Positions 1 to 9,700 of a DNA stretch of 64,000 nt are shown in pieces. A program made the translations under genes and the position numbers. The notes under the pieces are model-generated. The model was not told where the DNA came from, did not search any database, and worked only from the letters and a program-made list of their open reading frames with translations. Location: contig CM055755.1 of the NCBI GenBank assembly GCA_029465975.1, positions 4,907,138-4,971,137 of the forward strand. The letters run 5' to 3'. This stretch comes from Dallia pectoralis (lineage: Eukaryota > Chordata > Actinopteri > Esociformes > Umbridae). Numbering within the stretch: position 1 is the first letter of the stretch; every line of letters starts with the position of its first letter.

Positions 1-219
1 GGTCCAGACTACTTCTGTACAACAGACAGGTTGTCATGCATGGGTGAATGAGCCTGATGGTTGAGGCTGCTAGAAATAGGGCATGGCCAGGCACAGGAAG
101 TGGTCATGGCCAGCCTAGTGTTTTCTCAACCACCATTTCTCTTTAAAGACCAATTGTGAACTAATAAACATGTGTCATACGGTATGCAGTCGACAGTAAT
201 GAATTGCCTCTTTTTTTAG

Positions 220-769
220 ATAGTTTGAACATTTCACTGAACAACACTTTGTCTGCCTCTTGTTGCCAAGTTCGCCAACTCCTGCAAGCCTTACCGTCTA
301 AGCCCCTCCCACTCAGCAATGGTTATACCCAGCCGAAGCGTACAGGAGGATATCCTTCCTCGCCATCTTCCCCGAAAAAGGAAGCACTTCTGTCCATCAA
401 AAGGTAATTTGTTGTCTGACATGGGTGGACCTAGCACTGTGCTTCCGTGATGCAGTTCCAAGCTTGTCCTTAGGGGGGCACTGTGGTGCTGGATGACAGT
501 ATTTCCTGCAAATGTTTAACTGGACACACATTTTCTTATCTGTTAAGGTGCCCTTATCGTCCGTTACATCCTTATAAATATACTGGTTTGATCTCGTCCC
601 TCTTTCCACTGCGCCTGTTCTTTCTCTTCATCCTTTTCTTTCTCTCTATATCCTCCCTCACCAGAAAGAGTATGTCGACAGAGCGTCTGTCCACAGTCAG
701 GAAAGAGATGGCGTCTGACAGCAGGAGCAGAACTACGTCGTCCAGCAGCTCGACCTGTGGCAGAAGCAG
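220..769 (+). CDS. eml2: eml2 linker exons (220-403 and 665-769)
   Basis: These two exons encode the basic, Ser/Thr/Pro-rich linker between the N-terminal coiled coil and the HELP motif of long EML2 isoforms. The first exon, after a T-rich acceptor ending at 219, reads VRQLLQALPS and then GGYPSSPSSPKKEA, which matches the long human EML2 isoform in spacing. The second reads STERLSTVRKEMASDSRSRT and then a serine run. Such linkers contribute to microtubule binding by charge (family knowledge). The junction 403/665 rebuilds an Arg codon. The intron between them (404-664) holds nothing recognised. Confidence 0.85.
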
Positions 770-3700
770 GTGATACTGAAAGACCCAGTTGGCTCTTATC
801 GCTAACCATCAGATCACTGACCCAGAACAGATGCCATTAACCATTAAAACACTGACCCAGCACAGACACTGCTAACCATCAGATCACTGACCCAGAACAG
901 ATGCCATTAACCATTAAAACACTGACCCAGCACACACTGCTAACCATCAGATCACTGACCCAGCACAGACACCATTAACCATTAAAACACTGACCCAGCA
1001 CAGACACCATTAACCATCAGATCACTGACCCAGCACAGACACCATTAACCATCAGATCACTCACCCAGCACAGACACCGCTAACCATCAGATCACTGACC
1101 CAGCACAGACACCGCTAACCATCAGATCACTGACCCAGCACAGACCCCATTAACCATCAGATCACTGACCCAGCACAGACACCGCTAACCATCAGATCAC
1201 TGACCCAGCACAGACACCGCTAACCATCAGATCACTGACCCAGCACAGACACCGCTAACTGTCAGATCACTGACTCAGGACAGACACCATTAGCTATCTA
1301 ACAACTCAGAACAGACTACTGCAGTGTCTGTCCTTGTGATATAGAAGAGTGTTCACCCATCAACCCTCTGACACCCTGCAGCCAGAGATGAGGACAGTAT
1401 ATATTTCAGTTTTCTCTCATGGCTTGAAACAATAACTGTCATTTGTTTGTGTATATGTACATATCGTTATAAAGGATTTGACTAAACAGTTGAACCAGTA
1501 TGTACGCCATTGCCCTCAGATGGGTGAGTCAGTATTCCTCTTCTGTCAGATCCCCTGTCCCTGGCCATCAGACAGGGCATTATACGCTCTGGGAGTGCAT
1601 TGCTCTGCATTGTGTTTGAACAGTAGAAGTCCTGAGGCCTCCAGTGGTTTGGTTGTCATCCAAACCACAACCAGACCGGTGGCTGTTTTGAACCGTTGCA
1701 TGTACGTCGCTCTTCAACACTGCAGTGTTGCATTTCAGTATAGAGACCTGTTTGACTGACTTTAATTTAATTATACCACTTGTAAAGATGCCATTTCTGT
1801 GGAGGAATGAAGGAACTGTTGTTTTCACTTGAGCAAGGCACTTAGTAACCCACATTTCCCTTGTACGTGTCTCTGGACAAGGGTGTTTGCTAAATGACAA
1901 CAATGTTAAATGAGAAAGAGTCCAAAGATGACAAGTACATAACCTCACTATGTGTAACAGATAGAATGTGCAGATAAATAGATACATATTGATATATATA
2001 TTATGTTGTGCTTGCAGCATTTGTCTTGTTTACCAGGGGTTTAAACATTTCAATCTGAGTTGCCACAGCGGTGAGATATATTTCAACAATTTAAAACAAG
2101 GACACCTGAATCCATGTGTCAACTAATTAACCGGGCCTTATGGTGTTTTCCTATGATCAGATGTCACAGGCACATGTATGTTAAATATCACCTTACTATG
2201 CTGCATGATGTCATGAACACAGGGCATTCAACCGTTGGTTGAGACTTGCAACAGGGAAAATGGAAAGGTGACCCAGGGGGTTGATTCATCTGTTCATTTC
2301 ATTTCATCGCAACAGTCAATTGTTTTTTTTAGCGTGTGGAGCCACTGGTATATGTGGTACTATAGTTTCAGTATATTATGATGCCGTATACAACATAACA
2401 CAGTTGATTTATGACGGAAGATGGATCAATGTATTCACAGTGAAACACACAGATGGTTGACTGGAGCAAACAGAGAAGGCCCAAACCTGCCTGTTGTTTG
2501 TGGTAGTCGATAGGATGAAAAACAGATGGATACAGGCTGTCGAACCACACCCTCTTTGCTCAATGAGTTCACTCTGCTGAGGGAGTCAAATTGCAGGAGC
2601 TTAGGTAACAGACACGTGGTCACTGAGCGGAGGGGCGGTCCGTTCGAGTCAGGAAGTGCCTCCCGATTGGAGGAAAGCAAGTGCCGTTCTCACGCACTGC
2701 AAAAGTTAACTGGCTTAACAAGGAAGAACGTTTGCTTGTTGTCGGCAAGGTTTAGTTGTGTGCGAGTCTGGTTGCCAACACTGAACTGTCTTAAAGGAAA
2801 GGGTGAAAATGAAGAAATCTATCAGGTAAATATTCTTCAGATGTACACATTTTACTGTTAAAAGTAAAGTAATCGTTTGAACATGCGACTTTGTGCAACT
2901 TGATAGTTTTTTTTTCTTCCGACAGGAAGCTCTAACTGTTTTTGTCTTATCTGATAAGTTAATGATGCGGACTTTTCATCTGTGTTTTTGAACAATAATG
3001 CATGATATTATCTCTACCTAAACGTATTCAAATTGTTGCACGGGGAGCTCTTCCCGTCCAGTTTTTAGCAGATCCCTAATGACGTTATGGGCGTGTGAGT
3101 AAACAGACTTGGTGTTGTACGTGTTCCATAGATGGCTTAACGTTTCAGTTGGATGCACTTTTATTATACATCCGTGTTGAATTGCACCTGGTGTATTGGT
3201 GCTGCTGGTGGAACACAACATATTGGGATTTAATTAACACAGAATAGAAATTAATACATGACAAACTGGTCGGATTGAAATTTTCTATGCGGGGGGGGGG
3301 GGCAGAAAATACAACTATCAATACATTAAACAAGTATTACTCCTAAGAAATTACTGGTCCTGATTGAGGACGACAACCAGATTTCATGTAGGCCTATTTG
3401 AATAGCAAATTTTAGATTCTGGTGTCTGAAGACATGCAAACGCTAGTTGAGGATACGAGCATATCCCGTTGGACCACTTTTCCATCTCTCTGTCTTTTCC
3501 ACTGGTTTGTCATACATGGTTTGATATGCACTCAGGATCAATGGGTTGCTGGGAAATGCCGCGTATTGCCTAGCACTAATCTCACTGTGGGATCTGACTG
3601 AACCACTCTCTGACTCCACACCGCTCACTTAAACGGCAAAACCACTTAGCCACTACTTGTGTCACTCACTACTGTTCAACGTCAGGACGGACTATTGCAA

Positions 3701-6700
3701 CATAATATTTTATCTTTTCCCTAAATCACAAAAAATCTCGAAGTGGCATGCGTTTCCCTCATTCGTCTTGTGAAATTTAATTTTTCCTCTTGGCTCTATG
3801 AGAAGTGAGTTTAAGCAATGGCAAAATGTCTCAGTAAGAGTGCGGTAAAAGCAAACAATTGTACAGATTACAGACCAAGCAGATGTTACTTAAGAGCTTC
3901 ACAATTGCCTTGTGGCATATTGTAATGCATCTGTTCTGAAGCCAGTTCCCATCAAGCATTGCTTCAATTAGTTGGTTTGAAGTTTTTGGTCAATGTGTGT
4001 CGCATTGAACACAACAAGGCCTGTGTTTGTTCTGAAAAGACTCAGACAGGCCAAGAGACAAACAGGCTTTTATGTGGTCAATATAAAAAGGAAGCCTCCC
4101 TCCGCTCAGTCTGTGTTCATCATGCCAACAACCAGATACAGTATAATACTCCTGTATGAAACCGGAAGCCATCGTAAGTTTACTTTCATAATCAGATCTT
4201 TTCAGTATCCAAATGATGCATTAACTTTTGTCTTAAATATCAACATTTTTCTTTACACTGAACCAGCTGTTCAAACAAATGCTGTGGCAATATTCTGGAT
4301 CCTGTCTCCCTCAGAACTAAATAACAATGACTGCTGTTTCATCAAATGATGTTACTTAGAAAACCGGACAGGAGTCTTCTGTTTGTCTCCATTGATTGGC
4401 CTTGACAGACAGAAAGTCATTAGTTTGGAGGTGCTGCAGGGAGGTGCTGCAGGGAGGTGCTGCAGGGGGGTGCTGCAGGGAGGTGCTGCAGGGAGGTGCT
4501 GCAGGGAGGTGCTGCAGGGAGGTGCTGCAGGGAGGTGCTGCAGGGAGGTGCTGCAGGGAGGTGCTGCAGGTTATTGACTGTTTCTGTCAATCCCTTGTCA
4601 TTTCAGTGTCACACACTCGCTCTCTTAATGACTCCACTCTTTATTGTCTTCTTATTAGTTCTGCATATTTTCTGAATACAATTATTTCCCTGCTGCTTAG
4701 TTTGTGTCTGAGTGTGTGCCATGAAGAGTATGAAATCTTTATACTGGTACATTTAGATCTGTGGTGCTTGAGATATTTCAGCATTGGTTGAATAATGCTG
4801 ACCTCTGCACTGGAGAGATGGAGGACTTTAGAAATGAAGGATGAGGTCACAGAATCATTAAACGACTGCATCACAGACACTTCCGGTGTGCCCACGTCAA
4901 GTTCCTTGTCTCATCCATCACCTGTGTTGATTGACACTACTGACTTTTGATTTTTCTGTCTTTTCAGCAAAGAATGTTCCATCAATGCAGGTATGTATGT
5001 CTTAGTTCAGTGTCAGTCGTGTGTGTGTGGGTGTGTGTGTCAATTTGGTACAGAAACCCTTACATTTTAATGCAACGATGCACTATATTATATGGATCAT
5101 GTGCATAACGAAACATGCTTTCCAGCCAGTGGGCATTTGGAAATGGCCCATTGTACAGAAGCACCGTGGTACTGTAAAGAATAACAATGTCCAATTAACA
5201 ACAAATTACCACATCCTATCAACGGGCCAGTCATGCGTTTTTAATGAGCCAATTACCTGCTTTTGCCCCGGTTGTCTCTGAGGACTCCGGGAGATGATTA
5301 GTGCCGTTGAGTTACACGCTGACGGCCAGAGAGAAAAGCGCACTAATGATGAGCTCTGTTGTCTCTCTTGACCGCAGCACGCAATGCAAACGATAAGCAC
5401 AGTCAGAGAGCCCGCTACAGACCGCGCCTGAACCGTTCTAATGCATTGTGTTGCTATGCTAAAAGCTCCAAAGGGCAGTTGGAAACGCCAAAGCTTTTAA
5501 CTTTTCACATCATGCCTCAATGATTTGCCAATGCGTTTTCTGCCTCTTGTGCGGTTGGGAAGAACAGAATATATTCCAGCGCTACATTGTAAACCCGGTA
5601 GGCTGGTACCAGCGTACGTGTTATCAGACTTACAATGCACAGTATATATATGGAGAGTAGTCTCCCCCCTGTTCATCTTCTAATCGGCCCCGACGTCCGT
5701 CTCCATCAGAGGACGGCTACGTGAGGATGTTCCTGAGGGGTCGTCCGGTCACCATGCAGATCCCGGACGCACAGAGGAAGAGTTACAGCCTGGACCAGAA
5801 GGGGGCGCTGCCGGAGCACAAGCTCAAACTGCAGTGGGTGTATCCTTCAGTGATGAGGCAGGGAATATGCGTTGTGGGGATCGCATGCTCTAGAAGTAGA
5901 ATGTTTTTGAGACAAAACATGTCCGTGTTGCATTGCTGATATGACACGGTAGTTCCACATCGTGTGTGTGTGTGTGTGCCGTCCGGATCATAAGTAGCTG
6001 TCGGGCTTCCCTTTCCCGTACGTTTGACACGTCACAAGCCTCCTGGTTCTCCGTCATGGGTTTTCCAGACATGACAACAGCTTTGCTCCTTAACCCAGGG
6101 GGCGTTCCAGGTATGGGTACAGGGGTCGAGACTGCCGCTCCAATCTCTACCTGCTCCCAACCGGCGAGATTGTCTACTTCAACGCCTCCGTGGTTGTGCT
6201 CTACAACGTGGAGGAACAACAGCAGAGGCACTACCTGGGACACAATGACGACGTCAAATGGTAAGGCCGGTCAGTGTGCTTGCTTCACATGTTCCCACTG
6301 CTAATTCAGATGACTGCCGTAAGCACGCCTTTCTCTTGGAAATCTCCCAATCTGAAAGGCTTCCCAGTGGGTAACATGTTATGTCTGCAGTGTGTTAATT
6401 AAAGATATTGTTAATCGTACATACTAGTCGTATCTGCTATCGGTTTATTCTGGTCAGGTTGATGTGATCCTAATGAGGTCCTTTTTACACAGGCATTAAC
6501 AGCGTGTTTCCTGTTTTATTTGCATATTGTAAATCCTATTGTCTCAAACTTACTTCCTTGGACGACACTGTTGTGATTTAAACGAGGACCAGTTTGACAC
6601 ACGCAATGTCCCTGCCGTTTTTTCTATACTTTACCAGCGTACTCTATAATTTCTGTTGCTCAAGAGCTCTTGATATAAAAAGCATTTTGTCGGGTGAATT

Positions 6701-9700
6701 ATGCCGTTGAAGTGTGAGTAAACGTTTGTTTGTTTCATGAGTCATTCCTTGGTGCTGGATTAATGTGCCGACTTACACAATATGACACACAGGATACTGA
6801 GACGGGCTGGGGGCGGGGCTATCGAACAATTCCCCAGAGGACAGTGTGAAATGTTTGTTTGACCTTCGAACTCTCGTCTTTGTCCTCACAGCCTAGGGGT
6901 TCATCCAGACATGGTTACCATAGCCACAGGACAAGTCGCTGGAATGTCCAAAGATGGCAAGGTATACAAATATACATTTATTTTGAATATTTTTTGTCTT
7001 GTTTTTGTACGTGAATTACATTGTCGTTGACAGTTTCTCTATTTTTTCTGTTTCTTATAATTTTATTATCAGCTGTTAGAGGGCAAGGTACTTTTATTAA
7101 ATTTTGTAGAAATTGGTCATTGTGTCGTATTCACCATTTATGTTATCTAAATAGACGTGTCACTGTAGTGCGTTTCATCACTGTGTTTCTGGGGTGCGTG
7201 ACATCACTGTGTCTCTGTCTCCCAGCTGCTGCCTCCTCATGTGCGCGTGTGGGATTCGGTTAGTCTCAACACCCTGCACATCATTGGGATGGGTGTGTTC
7301 GAACGCGCCGTCACCTGTGTGGCCTTCTCGAAGTCGGTAAGACTTACCAAATCCTCAGATTAGCATCGTGCCATAACACGTCAAGCGTATTCTCTGACAG
7401 TAGCCGGCATTCTGCGTTTAATATCTACACGTTTTCCTAAACAAACCAAGCTGTTTATTTGCACAACGTACGGTATATAATATGGGTTCTGATTAATACC
7501 CGTCCTCCGGCAGAACGGTGGTGCTCATCTTTGTGCCGTCGACGACGCCAACGACCACATCCTGTCTGTATGGAACTGGCAGAAGGAGAAGCAGCTAGCG
7601 GACGTGAAGGTACCGTAGTCCAGAGCACCGTCTGCATGGCGGACCACGCTGTTGCTAGGCAAACGTTATCCCCGTGGTTACGATCTAACCCACCTCGTGT
7701 CTCTCTCCAGTGCTCTAACGATTCCGTGCTGGGCGCCGCCTTTCACCCGATGGATGCTAACCTGATTGTCACCTGTGGGAAGTCTCATTTGAACTTCTGG
7801 ACCATGGAAGGGAACACTTTGACCAAACGCCAGGGACTGTTTGAGGTGAACGGACATCCTGTTCAGCAACTGAGAACAAACCAGCTCGGATTCTCTTAGG
7901 AAGTGTGAATGTGTATCAACTAAAACAACAGTTGTGTGCTTTGCCTTATTTAGCCTGAAACATCTACTCTAAAACCGTAACCATGGTGCTTAGACCAAAG
8001 CAACCTTTTCACATGCCAACTTACAATGCCCCTGTGTTTTGACTCTAACGACATGACTTTGCATACATTTGCATAATGTGCTTTGATTACCACTTTAAAA
8101 GTCGATGTTTAACTGTTTAAGGCACACCAAAAAAGGTTTTCTCTTCTACTTATTTGCTTTTCATCATTTGAGTCATGACAATTCTCCCATTTCCGCCCAC
8201 AACGAGTTAAACCAAGCCCCTGCAAATGTACTTGTGACGTAAGAATCTAGGGTTACTAATATAAGTGTTCGCGGTCGACCTTTTCTTCTAGAAAAACGAG
8301 AAGCCCAAGTATGTGCTGTGTGTGGCCTTTGCTCAGAACGGCGACGCTATTACGGGAGACTCCAGTGGGAACATCTTTGTCTGGGCCAAAGGTTTGTTTG
8401 ACATTTGCCTTCTCCAGCCGGCGTCAGTTACTGATGTCTGACCGGTCATTCCATTTGCACGGACATTTCTTATCTCATGGTTCATTGATTGATTATCAGA
8501 ATAACCCAACAGGTAAAGAGGTCGATTTGCTTGTACAGGAATTTGACACTGCGAAATGGTGCCAAGGCATAATGTACATTACACTACACATTATATTAAA
8601 TATCACTTCAGTAATGCCATTTGAATTAAAATGTCTAGATGATAACAGCGGAATCAGTTAAACCTGTTTAAGGCGCCTATGACAGCGTTGTATTCCCTGA
8701 GTGACCGCATCCTGTGTTCTGTGATTTGACAGGAGGTAACCGGATCAATCAGGTGGTGGCAGGCGCCCACGAGGGTGGGATCTTCTCCCTGTGTGTGCTG
8801 AAGGATGGCACACTGGTGTCGGGCGGCGGGAAGGACCGCAGGCTGGTGCTCTGGGACCATGAGTATCGCAAGCAGAGTGAGATGGAGGTGAGGGTTGCCG
8901 GAATCCTTTACAGCTATTGTCGCGCCATGCTACACATGAAGCTAAATCACGACCCGTTCTGCGTCGCGTGTGACGGTCGCAGACACCAGGGGTTTGTTTT
9001 CTTTATAGATGTATGACTGAGGTATTCAACCCTCTCTTCAGGGATCGCAAGACGTTCAATTTAGTATTCTAGAGTCTGATTTGGAGTAATTAATCGTGAT
9101 TAAGCTCACGATCTTTTGTCATTCAGCGGTCTTTTGATTTTAACGTGGTTGTTTGTCAGATTGACATGCAGCGCGTTTCTCCCGCGTGTCGTCCTACAGG
9201 TGCCTGAGGCGTTCGGGCCAGTGAGAGCTGTGACGGAGGGGAAGCAGGGAGAGCTGTTTGTGGGGTCCACCAAGAATGCAGTCCTCAAAGGCTCGTTCCC
9301 TGAAACGCTCAACCCCATAGTGCAGGTACGAGTAGTTCCTCAAACACCACCAGGTTGTTGTTCTAGGATTTCACTTGAGTTGTTGTGCCAGAGCACAGGC
9401 ACCTAAGCTGAAACGGGTTGTCTATGTCATGTGTTGAGAGATCTACTTCTGCTTATTAATCATGTGCCCAAATAGCTGAGGATCTAGCAGGCCTTTATAA
9501 TCTCATCCAATGAAATGAGGATCTGGCAGGCCTTTACAATCTCATCCAATGAAATGAGGATCTGGCAGGCCTTTACAATCTCATCCAATGAAATGAGGAT
9601 CTGGCAGGCCTTTACAATCTCATCCAATGAAATGAGGATCTGGCAGGCCTTTACAATCTCATCCAATGAAATGAGGATCTGGCAGGCCTTTACAATCTCA

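Larger units (their letters stand above)
770..4967 (+). other. eml2: Large eml2 intron
   Basis: This 4.2-kb intron contains the 35-bp and 13-bp minisatellites, the candidate alternative first exon near 2.8 kb and a poly-G run at 3291-3302. Otherwise it is AT-rich with no further recognised exon or transposon. Confidence 0.8.

Noticed and set aside
801..1295. Regularly spaced repeats suggesting a CRISPR array
   Set aside because: Units are contiguous with no unique spacers, and the sequence is a vertebrate intron; this is a minisatellite.
4383..4791. Cys/Gly/Ala-rich repeat protein frames
   Set aside because: They are produced by the 13-bp minisatellite read in three frames inside an intron.
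7459..7899. 146-codon continuous frame across 7459-7899
   Set aside because: Its right part is the true eml2 exon 7711-7845, but its left part reads intron and the out-of-frame 7514-7609 exon; splice sites explain the region better.
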